Virus record (IMG/VR): IMGVR_UViG_3300032325_000464
Span: 1 to 64,000 of that record
Reading direction: 5' to 3' (one strand)
Origin: a virus
Length of the DNA: 64,000 nt
How positions within the stretch are numbered: the first letter of the stretch is position 1; each line of letters opens with the position of its first letter. The translations under genes and the position numbers were made by a program. The notes below the pieces were generated by a model. The model was not told the origin of the DNA. It ran no database searches and was given only the letters and a program-made list of their open reading frames with translations. Below are positions 36,486-45,137 of this stretch, piece by piece.

Positions 36486-37163
36486 TTAGAAAAAATAGAA
36501 ATAGGCTGGTGCAAAACCAAATACACCAAAGAAGCTAAATACCGAAAATGGAACAAAAGAGAATGTTGTAACGCTTGGAGATGCGGCTGATGCCAGAGAT
36601 CTACCATTAGCATTATCTGCATAAACAGTATATGTTTGTGCAGTTCCTGCCTCCTGACCAACATTTTTTGTTGTTGTTGCACTATTGTCAACTTTTCCAT
36701 CAGACGATGTTATGTAGTAATTAGTTATTGCCTTACCACCATTAGCGCCTGCCGTCCAAGAAACAGTGTCATAGTTAGCTCCTCCTGGAGACGTTGCAGT
36801 AACTGAAGTTGGTGCTGCTGGAACAGTTGTTGCTGTTACTGAAGAGGATGCTGAAGATGTTCCAGAAACTCCCTGAGCATTTGCTGCAGTTACAGTAAAA
36901 GTATACGCAGTATCTGACTGTAGTCCTTCGACCGTTAAAGGCGAAGCTGAGCCAGATGCAGTGTATGATCCTGGTGAAGATGTAACTGTATAGCTAGTTG
37001 CTGCTGGTGAGTTAGCAGGCAAAGAGAATGATACTGATGCTGCTCCATTGTTAAATGCTCTTGATGTTCCGACATCTGTAGCCACAACGTTTATTGGGGT
37101 AGCTGGTTGCAAAAAGTCGTTTTGTGCAAGAGACTTTTTACCTACTCTTTTATTTGCTGCCAT
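36486..37163 (-). CDS. Two-domain fibronectin type III protein with aromatic tail
   Basis: 225 residues. Two FN3 modules are visible: residues about 18-115 (TSYTVTSSPG, YTFTVTAANAQG) and 115-200 (DTVSWTAGANGGKAITNYYI, YTVYADNANGRS). The last 25 residues are almost only Phe, Tyr, Ala, Pro, Gly and Val (FSVFSFFGVFGFAPAYFYFF). Such a hydrophobic, non-helical end is unusual and may anchor the protein in the capsid or membrane, or self-assemble. Ribosome site AAGGGGAA. Confidence 0.75.
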   Translation of the reverse strand: MAANKRVGKKSLAQNDFLQPATPINVVATDVGTSRAFNNGAASVSFSLPANSPAATSYTVTSSPGSYTASGSASPLTVEGLQSDTAYTFTVTAANAQGVSGTSSASSSVTATTVPAAPTSVTATSPGGANYDTVSWTAGANGGKAITNYYITSSDGKVDNSATTTKNVGQEAGTAQTYTVYADNANGRSLASAASPSVTTFSFVPFSVFSFFGVFGFAPAYFYFF

Positions 37164-37185
37164 TTATTATATTCCCCTTCTAGGA

Positions 37186-38586
37186 TTAAGCTGATAGATC
37201 TCCGAAAACAACCCAAGTGTTTTCAGCTCTCTTGAATAATGTAGCAGATGACCACTGGGTACGTAGTTTTAGACCTGGAGTAGCGTTAACTGTAACTCCA
37301 CCTGCACCTGCGATAGTAACCTGTCCAGCACCTGTCTGTAGGATATCAATAGACGTTCCTACTGGGTATGCAACAGATGAATTTGTAGGGATAGTAATAG
37401 TAACCCCTGAAGCCGAAGAGACCTCTACGAGCTTGTCACGGTCTGTGAGGACTGTTGTGTAAGCAGATGTCTTCTGATTGATTTCAGTAAGTGATGGTAC
37501 ACCCTGCTTAACCTGGGTTCCGTCAGCATATTCGATTCCGCCTACCTTTAGAGTATCGTAAACAGCCTGTGAGAAGTTAACTGTAGTTGTTGGCTCATCC
37601 TCAACGCTTGAGAATAGCTTCCAAACACCATCAGAGGCGTCACGAACGATACCTGCATGCTGGTATGAACCATTGTTGAATGATGAAACAAGACCAAGGT
37701 CTACAATGTTTGCCTCGTTTCCTTCACCGATATAGATCAGTGGGTCAGTTACAACTAGGTCTGTTGCGTTAACAGTAGTTGTAGTTCCGCCAACAGTTAG
37801 ATCTCCAGTAATAGAGATATCTCCAGCTGCTAGTGTACCAGTAAATGTTGGGTTAGCTAGTGGTGCCTTTGCATCTAGCTGAGTCTGAATAGCTGATGTA
37901 ACTCCATCAACATAGTTTAGTTCTGTAACTGTTAGGGTAGCGCCATCAAGAATATTTAGTTCTCCTGCTGAAGCAGTTACGTCAATAATGTCTGCTGCAT
38001 TTACTGTTACGGTATTATTTGCTGCAGAAATTGTCTTTCCAGTAAGTGTCTGAGTTCCAGTTAGAGTTACCAAAGCTGAGGTGTCTGAGATACCGTGAAC
38101 ATCTGTAGTGTCTGCTGCGTGAGTAGATACATATCCAGAAGCAGTAGTTTCTGCACCAGATTTAGCATTATTAGCCTTTGTAGTTGCATCTAGCGCTGCT
38201 GCAGAAGCAGTGGATGTGTCACCGCCAGAGATAGCAGTTGAAAGAACAGTGTAAACTTTGCTAAGGGTATTGATTGTATCCCCTGCACCACCACGAACGT
38301 CGTTGAGGATTGCGGTACCATTTGCAACTGGAACCTGTCCACTTGAATTTAGTGGTGCAACACCGCTATTGGCACCAACCGAAGTTAGCAGAACATAGTC
38401 ATCTAGATTGCCACCAAGGTCTTCTAGGTTCTTAAAGTATGAAAGGTCTGCCCAGTGATTGGTTCCGTCACCAATCTTGAACTGACCAGTATCTGATTCA
38501 AATCCGATTTCACCAGCAGCGAGAATTGGATCTGCTGTTGTCCACTGAGAGGCTGTTCCTCTTCTTTGCTGCATTCTTGTTGCCAT
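37186..38586 (-). CDS. Tail-fibre-like protein with N-terminal attachment and C-terminal shared domain
   Basis: 466 residues. The N-terminus (RMQQRRGTASQWTTADPIL, then GEIGFESDTGQFKIGDG) is the widespread attachment domain of phage fibres. The middle carries repeats such as TELNYVDGVTSAIQTQLDAK, also found in the 753-residue protein. The C-terminal 90 residues match the end of the 46551-47183 product (SVGT, TGAGQVTI, WVVFGDLSA). Promoter TGTTATAATTAT lies about 45 bases upstream, with an AGGAG ribosome site. Confidence 0.8.
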   Translation of the reverse strand: MATRMQQRRGTASQWTTADPILAAGEIGFESDTGQFKIGDGTNHWADLSYFKNLEDLGGNLDDYVLLTSVGANSGVAPLNSSGQVPVANGTAILNDVRGGAGDTINTLSKVYTVLSTAISGGDTSTASAAALDATTKANNAKSGAETTASGYVSTHAADTTDVHGISDTSALVTLTGTQTLTGKTISAANNTVTVNAADIIDVTASAGELNILDGATLTVTELNYVDGVTSAIQTQLDAKAPLANPTFTGTLAAGDISITGDLTVGGTTTTVNATDLVVTDPLIYIGEGNEANIVDLGLVSSFNNGSYQHAGIVRDASDGVWKLFSSVEDEPTTTVNFSQAVYDTLKVGGIEYADGTQVKQGVPSLTEINQKTSAYTTVLTDRDKLVEVSSASGVTITIPTNSSVAYPVGTSIDILQTGAGQVTIAGAGGVTVNATPGLKLRTQWSSATLFKRAENTWVVFGDLSA

Positions 38587-38651
38587 GGTAATTGTCTCCT
38601 AATTGGGTTGGGGTGTTTCCCTTTTATAATTATAACATCTATTTTAGATGA

Positions 38652-39251
38652 TTAATTAAAGTTGTCTATTGCAAGACCTCCATCATAGGAGTTATCCCAT
38701 GATTCGGTATTGTAAAATCCTGCTGAAACTAGAGATCCATCTGTATTTAGATAAAACCCAGAATCTACAAAAGTCGATACAACCATTCCATTTCCGCCAA
38801 TTGACGTGTCATGGATGTGTTGAGGTATTTCAGTAATTCCTGCGTCCGTAAGGTTTGCAAGAATAAACCATTGATTGTTATAAAAAACCGAAAGTCTGTT
38901 GGTTTCGGTATTAAAGTAAAGATCTCCATTTTGTCCAGTTTCAGGGGCTGTAGGATAAGTTCCTACAACGCTAGCAACGCCGATGCCACCTGCATCTATG
39001 ATGGCATTCCATGAGATTGTTCCTGGGGTGCCGCCGTCATAGGTATCATCCCATGATTCGGTATCTGCAAATCCTGCATCTTTATAGAGTACACCCTGAA
39101 CGGCAGCGTTAACCTGGGTATCTACATATAGCTTAGTTGTTGCTTCATTAGAAAATTGAGCCTCGGCAATCTGAACAGTACCGCCAAAGCGACCACCTGC
39201 TGCTACCAGCAGTCCATTTTTGACCTTAAAGTCTTTTTCGACCGATGCCAT
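38652..39251 (-). CDS. Fibre-like protein
   Basis: 199 residues. N-terminus VEKDFKVKNGLLVAAGGRFGG resembles that of the 753-residue neighbour (VNKDFKIKSGLVVEG), a trimeric fibre base. Two copies of an ESWDDTYDGG-type segment (residues 65-75 and 185-195) suggest a short repeat. GGAGA ribosome site. Probably a surface fibre. Confidence 0.7.
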   Translation of the reverse strand: MASVEKDFKVKNGLLVAAGGRFGGTVQIAEAQFSNEATTKLYVDTQVNAAVQGVLYKDAGFADTESWDDTYDGGTPGTISWNAIIDAGGIGVASVVGTYPTAPETGQNGDLYFNTETNRLSVFYNNQWFILANLTDAGITEIPQHIHDTSIGGNGMVVSTFVDSGFYLNTDGSLVSAGFYNTESWDNSYDGGLAIDNFN

Positions 39252-39280
39252 CTAATTCTCCTAATTAAAACTTTTTGAGT

Positions 39281-39306
39281 GGGGGGGGTTTTTAAGGAAC
39301 CCCCCC
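39281..39306. other. G/C hairpin between fibre genes
   Basis: Plus strand: eight G then TT, a 7-base loop, AA and seven C. Nine pairs form in RNA from either strand, but no U tract follows on either side. It may be a processing or attenuation element between the 753- and 199-residue genes. Confidence 0.55.
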
Positions 39307-39323
39307 ATAAACCTTTAATTCAA

Positions 39324-41585
39324 TTATACTAGCAATGTTCCAACAACAGTAACTGTAGAGCTATTGTTGGCAGTTGTTGCTAGCAGTCTTACGTTTGAGC
39401 CTGAAATATCTGCTGAAATTGTTGATGCTGAACCATTGGTTCCAACAATTCCATACTCGGTGATTGCAATGTTGTCTGAGGTATCTAGGGTCAAAAGAAC
39501 CTTGGAAATCTCTGTGTGGGTTCCGTATGCAACCTTAACCAGGAATTCTGCTGAACGGTATTCTGCCTTAGCAAAAGAGTAAGCTGTCTGAATACCTGCA
39601 GTTGGTGCTGAAAGAGTTGCTGCGACCTGCTTAGCAACTGAGTTTAGCTCAACTGCATCAAAGTCTGGAACAACTGCCTCAAGAGCGGTTACTGCACGAG
39701 CATTTGTAAAGTAAAGGTTTGTACCTTCTGCAAGATCAGTGGTTGTAGAATCTGCAACACCGTTTTCTGCAGTAATTGTAAGTCCTGAACCATTGCCAGT
39801 GATAGTAATGTTAGTCTTTGAAGCACCAGTCAACAACTCAGCAGCTGCAGTCTTAGCACGAGCAGCTGTAAAGTACTCATTAGTACCCTCTTCAATAACT
39901 GTGGTAGTCAGTGCGTCAATTGCTGTTGTGATGTTTGCAGGTGTAGCCTTGGCATCCAACTGAGTCTGGATAGCAGAGGTTACGCCATCTACATAGTTAA
40001 GCTCTACTGTAGAAGCAGTAATACCATCAAGTACGTTTAGCTCAGATGCTGATGCAGTCAAGTCAGAAACATCTGCAACCACAACAGTGATGTCGTTGCT
40101 TGCAGTGTTAATTGTCTTGTTGATTAGTGTCTCTGTCTTAGATGCAGTTGACTTATCGTCCAACTGTGTCTGGATTGCAGAGGTAACTCCATTAAGGTAA
40201 CCAATTTCAGTGTCTGTTACATCTGCCACACGGGTCTGAGTAATTGCTGTGTCAATTGTAAAGGTGTTACCAGTTAGAGTCAGACCATTGCCTGCTAGGA
40301 ATGTTCCAGCACCAGAGAACTGAGTAAAGCTAATTGCATCTGTACCGATTATAGCTGGCTTGTTTGTCTGTACCCATCCAGTACTTGCGTTTACTGTACC
40401 TGAGTATACGAATATAAAGTCACCGCCGTCAACTTCTTGTGCGGTGTCAAAATCAGTTGCACGAGTTGGTTGACCCGAAGCCTGAACAACGTAGATACCG
40501 TTTTCTGAAGCGGTTGTCTGATTCTTGACAAGAACACGGTTGCCAGTAGCAAGAGTAATTCCGTCAAGAACGTCTCCATTTTCAAGAGCATTTGCAAGGT
40601 TAACGTTTGCAGTTGTTGCTGCAATTGCAGCCTCATGAATGTGAAGACCCTCTGATACTGAGTCTACATATGCCTTTGTTGCTGCGTCAGCTGAATCTGT
40701 TGGTGTGCCAAGACCAGTGATCTTGTTTGTGCCCATTGCAATGGCACCAGTCATGGTACCGCCAGCTAGGGCTAGCTTTGCGTCGAGCTGGGTTTGAATT
40801 GCAGAGGTTACGCCGTCAACATAATTAAGCTCAGTGGTGCTTAGAGTTGCACCATCTAGAATATTTAGCTCAGTAGCAGTAGCGGTAAGAGCAACATCCT
40901 CGTTAATCTTTGGTGAGGTTAGTGTCTTGTTAGTTAGTGTCTGAGTGTCGGTAGTTCCAACAATTGCACCAGTAACACCGTGAGTTGAAGTGTCTGACAT
41001 GTGAGTAGTCAGGTCGCCAGCAACTGCAGAAGCTGAACCATATGCATCATATGTATTTGCAGTTACAGAGATTGCACCAGTTGTATCGTTGTAGGTAAGA
41101 CCAGTTCCAACTGCGTTACCCACTGCATCTTGTGCTCTTTCGACTGTGAAGTACTCGTTTGTTCCTTCTTCAATAACGCTTGTTGTAATTGCATCTACTG
41201 CTGCAGTGATGTCTGAAGTAAGTGCTACTGTTCCAGTTGCGTTTGGAAGTGTAATTGTACGGTCTGCTGTTGGGTCTACTACTGCAAGAGTTGTTTCGTA
41301 ACCATCTGCTGTAGCACCTTCAAAAATAATGCTTTCTGTAAATACGCCAACTGCTGCTGGGTCTGACCACTCAACTCCATATGTTGCACCTGAATTTGCT
41401 GTAAGAACCTGACCATTTGTTCCAACTCCTAAAGGAGCAACTGCATCATCTGCACTACCTACAATCAAATCACCCTTGGCATTAGAAATGCCTGCTGTGA
41501 TAATTGATTTTCCATTAATGGTACCTGTGGTACCTTCTACGACTAGACCACTTTTGATCTTAAAGTCTTTATTTACTGTTGCCAT
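39324..41585 (-). CDS. Large repetitive fibre protein
   Basis: 753 residues. The attachment-like N-terminus (VNKDFKIKSGLVVEGTTGTI) is followed by many units built on ELNYVDGVTSAIQTQLDAK and TTVIEEGTNEYFTVERAQDA, typical of long triple-beta-helix side fibres in aquatic phages. The stop codon forms part of a TATAAT box (minus strand GCTAGTATAATTG) that could drive the next gene. Ribosome site CTAGGAGATAAAA. Confidence 0.8.
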   Translation of the reverse strand: MATVNKDFKIKSGLVVEGTTGTINGKSIITAGISNAKGDLIVGSADDAVAPLGVGTNGQVLTANSGATYGVEWSDPAAVGVFTESIIFEGATADGYETTLAVVDPTADRTITLPNATGTVALTSDITAAVDAITTSVIEEGTNEYFTVERAQDAVGNAVGTGLTYNDTTGAISVTANTYDAYGSASAVAGDLTTHMSDTSTHGVTGAIVGTTDTQTLTNKTLTSPKINEDVALTATATELNILDGATLSTTELNYVDGVTSAIQTQLDAKLALAGGTMTGAIAMGTNKITGLGTPTDSADAATKAYVDSVSEGLHIHEAAIAATTANVNLANALENGDVLDGITLATGNRVLVKNQTTASENGIYVVQASGQPTRATDFDTAQEVDGGDFIFVYSGTVNASTGWVQTNKPAIIGTDAISFTQFSGAGTFLAGNGLTLTGNTFTIDTAITQTRVADVTDTEIGYLNGVTSAIQTQLDDKSTASKTETLINKTINTASNDITVVVADVSDLTASASELNVLDGITASTVELNYVDGVTSAIQTQLDAKATPANITTAIDALTTTVIEEGTNEYFTAARAKTAAAELLTGASKTNITITGNGSGLTITAENGVADSTTTDLAEGTNLYFTNARAVTALEAVVPDFDAVELNSVAKQVAATLSAPTAGIQTAYSFAKAEYRSAEFLVKVAYGTHTEISKVLLTLDTSDNIAITEYGIVGTNGSASTISADISGSNVRLLATTANNSSTVTVVGTLLV

Positions 41586-41604
41586 TTTTATCTCCTAGGG
41601 TTAA

Positions 41605-42051
41605 TTAAGCCTTGAGTCCAATACGAGCAAATCGTACTGTGACTGGCTTTATGATTGAGTCTGGGGTAACAGTTAAAGCAACTGTATTCCCAGCTCTAGA
41701 GACGCTAACGGTGCCAATATTCCCATCGTTGTCTATTGTTCCATACTCAGAGACGTTAACATTTGTTCCGTCTACAAGAATGGTAAGTTCGGTTGCATAG
41801 AATTTGTTATCCCCTGCTGATGTTTTTGAAATTGAAACAAGGTACTTAACCATACGCCATACAGTTGCATCAAATGAGTCAATAACTGTTGGGTTCTCGA
41901 CACCGCTAATGGTGTTTTCGTTATTACCAAAAGTACCCAAATCAGTTGATTGGGCAGATGAGGTATCAATAAGATCTACATAGTCCTGTTCTTCAGGACG
42001 GTCGCCAGTTTGAAACTTGTTTTTTACATAAGATAGGGTTTGTCTAGACAT
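41605..42051 (-). CDS. Small virion surface protein
   Basis: 148 residues. The N-terminus (TLSYVKNKFQTGDRPEEQDYVDLIDT) resembles a fibre-attachment helix used by several aquatic phage proteins; the remainder is beta-rich. TATAAT at 42058-42063 is 6 bases from the ATG, so translation is probably leaderless. Confidence 0.65.
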   Translation of the reverse strand: MSRQTLSYVKNKFQTGDRPEEQDYVDLIDTSSAQSTDLGTFGNNENTISGVENPTVIDSFDATVWRMVKYLVSISKTSAGDNKFYATELTILVDGTNVNVSEYGTIDNDGNIGTVSVSRAGNTVALTVTPDSIIKPVTVRFARIGLKA

Positions 42052-42057
42052 GTAATA

Positions 42058-42063
42058 ATTATA
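42058..42063 (-). promoter_or_regulatory. Extended -10 box, leaderless start
   Basis: Minus strand TGATATAATTAT, 6 bases before the ATG at 42051. Confidence 0.6.
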
Positions 42064-42075
42064 TCAGCTTTTATT

Positions 42076-42300
42076 CTACATTACATAATTGTTTACGCCA
42101 ATAACGGCAATGCCAATTGGGGCTGGCTGTGAGGAGCCATAGCTTGTAATTCCAATATTTATAAACTTAACCTTAAATGGCAAAGTGTGACTAATTTTTA
42201 CATTGCCAGACTTATACTTTATTTTTGAGTTAAAAAAATCTGCTAGCTTTATTGACCTAGTTATATGTTTTGTCTTATTGCTAATTACTGCCTTGGACAT
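42076..42300 (-). CDS. Small unknown protein, probably virion-associated
   Basis: 74 residues, basic N-terminal half (KTKHITRSIKLADFFNSKIKYK) and beta-like C-terminus. The start overlaps the stop of the 128-residue gene (TTAATG), so it is co-translated with a BppU-like protein. Confidence 0.55.
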   Translation of the reverse strand: MSKAVISNKTKHITRSIKLADFFNSKIKYKSGNVKISHTLPFKVKFINIGITSYGSSQPAPIGIAVIGVNNYVM

Positions 42301-42686
42301 TAATCAGTCACGTCTTCAATAATTATCATTTTACCCTGGGCAACTGTCCAAACAGTGCCAGGCTGAGATAGTTGGATATCGAAAATGTCTCCTGTTTGCA
42401 AAATCAAAGACTGTGATGCAGTAAGTGATACTGTAAACTCTCCAGCTAAATCATCTGGGTCGGCAACTGGCGAAAGCGTTAAGACTACTGTGGCATCGTC
42501 AGTTATAATTCCAAGATTTTTTGCAAGGTTTGGACGCTTGACCTTCATAGAAATTGTCCAGTCTGAAATTGTCAGTGCTGATTTTGCATCGTCTGTTACA
42601 TATACCTTGAATGCTGCGGTATCTCCACGAACTACGGTCCATGCTACTTGTGGCGGTACGTTGCCAACGCTATATCCTCTAGCCAT
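42300..42686 (-). CDS. BppU-N-like beta-sandwich protein, copy 1
   Basis: 128 residues. WTVVRGDTAAFKVYV near the N-terminus and WTVAQGKMIIIEDVTD at the end match the pattern of baseplate upper protein N-terminal domains (GDT, then a closing strand). Two more genes in this module share the pattern (48497-48841 and 51345-51737). TATAAT at 42693-42698 is 6 bases from the ATG. Confidence 0.7.
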   Translation of the reverse strand: MARGYSVGNVPPQVAWTVVRGDTAAFKVYVTDDAKSALTISDWTISMKVKRPNLAKNLGIITDDATVVLTLSPVADPDDLAGEFTVSLTASQSLILQTGDIFDIQLSQPGTVWTVAQGKMIIIEDVTD

Positions 42687-42692
42687 TTTATA

Positions 42693-42698
42693 ATTATA
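42693..42698 (-). promoter_or_regulatory. Extended -10 box, leaderless start
   Basis: Minus strand TGATATAATTATAAA, 6 bases before the ATG at 42686. Confidence 0.6.
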
Positions 42699-42721
42699 TC
42701 ACGATTAAGCTAAGATAAAGG

Positions 42722-43285
42722 CTAAACAATAAAGTTGGATAATTCTTTAGTTTTATCAAACGTTAGAAAAGAAGTTAAGGTATACCTGACCGCATTTTCT
42801 ATTTTTGTAACCCCATGCATATGATCTGCACTTGCTGGGTGTACGGCCATCTTTCCAGGCTCTGGGGTAATTTCAAAACTATGTTGTGGATAAAATGTTT
42901 TTCCTCCAGAAAAATCATCATTTAGATATATAACAATCCCATACTCCCTATGCTTATGTATTTCATGATCGTTAGTGTTTTCCATGTTGTCTGAATGAGG
43001 TGACTGTGCCATGCCAGGAAACCATCTGGTTATGCTTAACAAGTCTGCATATAGCTTTTGGTCTAGCCCATAAGTATCTTGCACTGCATCAACAATTCTA
43101 TGTTTTATAATATCTAGCGTCTTTCCTAGCTCATGATTTTCTAAATAGATTGAGTGTGCACCCAGAACACGATTATCCCAAAATGATTCTGGAATGCGAG
43201 ACCAAAGATCTGTATTTTTTGCAAAAGTTAAAATATCTTCAATTTCTTTTTTAGTTAAGAAATTAGAAAATTCTTTGGCTATCAT
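42722..43285 (-). CDS. Prolyl 4-hydroxylase-like 2OG-Fe(II) oxygenase
   Basis: 187 residues. Complete active-site set: HxD (H97, D99 in SPHSDN), YLNDDFSGGKTFYP at 120-133, distal His H157 (HMHGVTKI) and Arg R167 (VRYTL) for 2-oxoglutarate. This is the P4H fold, which hydroxylates prolines in peptides or collagen-like repeats. It is encoded within the fibre module, 6 kb from two collagen-like genes, so virion protein modification is a reasonable inference. TATAGT at 43293-43298 is 7 bases from the ATG. Confidence 0.9.
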   Translation of the reverse strand: MIAKEFSNFLTKKEIEDILTFAKNTDLWSRIPESFWDNRVLGAHSIYLENHELGKTLDIIKHRIVDAVQDTYGLDQKLYADLLSITRWFPGMAQSPHSDNMENTNDHEIHKHREYGIVIYLNDDFSGGKTFYPQHSFEITPEPGKMAVHPASADHMHGVTKIENAVRYTLTSFLTFDKTKELSNFIV

Positions 43286-43304
43286 TTTTATGACTATATC
43301 GCTA

Positions 43305-43808
43305 TTAGCTTAGTCCAGCTTTTAGTGCACCCCAAGTACCATTTCCCTTTGAGTCAACTGAGATTATTCCATTTTCTGAAGCATAGACAACTACTGCTAC
43401 TGCTCCACCAATATCCTGAGTAGTAGTCAGTCCTCCAGATGTACCAGCATATAAAATATTACCAGCAGAAAATCCAGACGTATTAATGTTTTCTAAAACT
43501 CCAGAAACAACAATAATGCCATTTGCCCCATTAGGAATTGAGGTTTTTGCTAAACCAAGAATTGGCTGAGTAGTTGAAGAGGTTGCTTTGCTTACTGTAG
43601 TTGCAGTAGTATATCCAGTTACAAATACTGGGTCGCCTGCAGAAATTAATACACCGCTATTATTTAACACTCTAATTTGAGAATATGATGACAGCGGAAG
43701 AACAGCTTCTAGCTTTTCAACTAGTTGCTTAATATCTCCATGAACATTAACACTATCTTCTGCTAATGGGTATGGTAAGTCGTAAGAGTTTGATTGTCCT
43801 GTAGCCAT
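43305..43808 (-). CDS. Surface/fibre accessory protein
   Basis: 167 residues. A short N-terminal helix (DIKQLVEKLEAVLPL) is followed by Gly/Ser/Thr-rich strands (ISAGDPVFVTGYTTATTV, GNILYAGTSGGLTT). This resembles DUF2190-like or head-fibre decoration proteins. TATAAT at 43815-43820, 6 bases from the ATG, faces the plus-strand promoter at 43833-43862; the two diverge. Confidence 0.65.
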   Translation of the reverse strand: MATGQSNSYDLPYPLAEDSVNVHGDIKQLVEKLEAVLPLSSYSQIRVLNNSGVLISAGDPVFVTGYTTATTVSKATSSTTQPILGLAKTSIPNGANGIIVVSGVLENINTSGFSAGNILYAGTSGGLTTTQDIGGAVAVVVYASENGIISVDSKGNGTWGALKAGLS

Positions 43809-43814
43809 TCAATA

Positions 43815-43820
43815 ATTATA
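43815..43820 (-). promoter_or_regulatory. Extended -10 box, leaderless start
   Basis: Minus strand TGGTATAATTAT, 6 bases before the ATG at 43808. Confidence 0.6.
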
Positions 43821-43832
43821 CCACGCAAAAAG

Positions 43833-43862
43833 TTTGAATACAGGGTAAAAAACTGGTATAAT
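43833..43862 (+). promoter_or_regulatory. Promoter of the plus-strand lysis-like island
   Basis: TTTGAA (43833-43838), 18-base spacer, TATAAT (43857-43862) with an extended TGG in front. Transcription would start near 43869, at the foot of the hairpin at 43870. Confidence 0.7.
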
Positions 43863-43869
43863 TGTAGTT

Positions 43870-43889
43870 AACTTCTTGAAAAAGAAGTT
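43870..43889 (+). promoter_or_regulatory. 5' stem-loop at the start of the transcript
   Basis: AACTTCTT, loop GAAA, AAGAAGTT: eight pairs capped by a GNRA tetraloop, followed by TTTTG. It may stabilise the mRNA or act as an attenuator. Confidence 0.65.
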
Positions 43890-43908
43890 TTTGTTCTAAG
43901 GAGGACAA

Positions 43909-43986
43909 ATGATTAAACAGAGTAATAACAAAGTGAAAATCAGCATTAACTCTAAAAGACAGACAATTTTATTGCTATCGCACTAA
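43909..43986 (+). CDS. 25-residue leader peptide
   Basis: ATG at 43909 behind a strong AAGGAGG, product rich in Lys, Ser, Asn and Leu (IKQSNNKVKIS, then TILLLSH). It ends 70 bases before the hydrolase gene. No homologue recognised; it could be a regulatory upstream ORF for the hydrolase. Confidence 0.5.
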   Translation: MIKQSNNKVKISINSKRQTILLLSH

Positions 43987-44056
43987 TAAAAATATTGTCG
44001 CCAAGGTATTGAAACTGGTACCGTAACAACGAAAAGAATAAAAAGGAGGTAGCAAA

Positions 44057-44806
44057 ATGAATAAAAAATTTGCTGCAATTAGTACTATCGCACTATTAAC
44101 TACTGGATCTGGGGCTGCATTTGCTCAGATGTCAGATTTGTCCAGTTCAAAAACTGAACAGATAATAACAGAAGTAACAAAACCAGCCCCAATAATTAAC
44201 TCCCCAATAATAAAAGAAGTTCTTTTTTCTGGGCCAGTCAGGTATATAAGCCTAGAGGATGGACCAGTACTTACTTCAGATGCCCCACTTATTGGCTCTG
44301 TTGACTGGATGGCTCAGGAAAAAGCTGCCAAGGATAGACTTAAGCTTGAGGCTCAGAAAAAACAAGACGAGCTAGAAGCAGAGATTTCGAAACTAGAAAA
44401 AATTGCTAGTGATACTAAGACGCTAAATGAAACTTTGATCTTGGTAAAAAAGCAAATTGGCAAAACCCCCTGGGTGTTTTCTGGATCTACTCCAGCAGCC
44501 TGGGATTGTTCAGGCCTAGTTATGTGGACATATGCTCACTTAGGTGTTGACCTAGAGCACAGCGCAACAAAGCAAAGAGTGTCGGGTAAGTTCGTCACTG
44601 AACCCAAAATTGGAGACCTGGTGTCTTTTAATCATCGAAGCTATGGAAGTGCATATCACATTGGAATCTATATAGGTCCTGATGAAATGATACACGCAGG
44701 GGGCAAGCCAGGGGATAGGACCGAAGTACGTTCAATCAAGGGCTGGGCCAAGGGCAATGGTGGTAGCGAGATTACATATACTAGAATTATTGAAACTAAT
44801 AACTAA
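44057..44806 (+). CDS. Secreted NlpC/P60 peptidoglycan endopeptidase (endolysin candidate)
   Basis: 249 residues. Residues 1-23 are a Sec signal peptide (MNKKF, hydrophobic core, GAAFA before QM). Residues about 85-135 form a Lys/Glu coiled coil. The C-terminal NlpC/P60 domain has the catalytic Cys in WDCSGL (C151), His in YHIGIYIG (H201) and MIHAGG (H213). It cleaves peptide cross-links of the cell wall. The signal peptide means Sec export instead of, or in addition to, holin release. Preceded by AAGGAGGT. It stands on the plus strand inside a minus-strand block. Confidence 0.9.
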   Translation: MNKKFAAISTIALLTTGSGAAFAQMSDLSSSKTEQIITEVTKPAPIINSPIIKEVLFSGPVRYISLEDGPVLTSDAPLIGSVDWMAQEKAAKDRLKLEAQKKQDELEAEISKLEKIASDTKTLNETLILVKKQIGKTPWVFSGSTPAAWDCSGLVMWTYAHLGVDLEHSATKQRVSGKFVTEPKIGDLVSFNHRSYGSAYHIGIYIGPDEMIHAGGKPGDRTEVRSIKGWAKGNGGSEITYTRIIETNN

Positions 44807-44879
44807 AAATACGCTTTATTTTATTGACTTTAACCATACAACACTATATAATATTAAATAATAATAACAAAAGGAAAAA

Positions 44880-45122
44880 ATGAAAAACATATATAAAAGC
44901 ATAGTTGTTTCTGTTGTATTTGGAAATATAATTTCGTTTTCGGCAGTGGCCTGGACTTTCCCATGGGATACCTATCTTATTGATCCAACACCATATTACA
45001 TTGTTGAGTCTGGAGCACTTGGATTGCTTATTGCCAGCTGTATATTTATTTATGAATGGGTAAGATATGGCGAGAAGAAATGGCTTACCAAGATCACTGC
45101 TAGCGCAAAAATAAAGAAATAG
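44880..45122 (+). CDS. Holin-like membrane protein
   Basis: 80 residues, two hydrophobic segments (about 7-24 and 42-58) and a Lys-rich C-terminus. Size, topology and the position directly after the hydrolase fit a holin, but no holin family is recognised. AAAAGGAAAAA precedes the ATG. A terminator follows at 45138. Confidence 0.6.
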   Translation: MKNIYKSIVVSVVFGNIISFSAVAWTFPWDTYLIDPTPYYIVESGALGLLIASCIFIYEWVRYGEKKWLTKITASAKIKK

Positions 45123-45137
45123 CATTAAAACAAAAAG

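Noticed and set aside
39281-39288. G-quadruplex
   Set aside because: Only one G-run is present; a hairpin with the facing C-run explains it.
37840-40900. CRISPR-like or tandem DNA repeats in fibre genes
   Set aside because: The repeats are in-frame protein repeats with diverged DNA and no spacer structure.
44844-45125. Minus-strand frame opposite the holin-like gene
   Set aside because: The plus-strand frame has the ribosome site, terminator and operon context.
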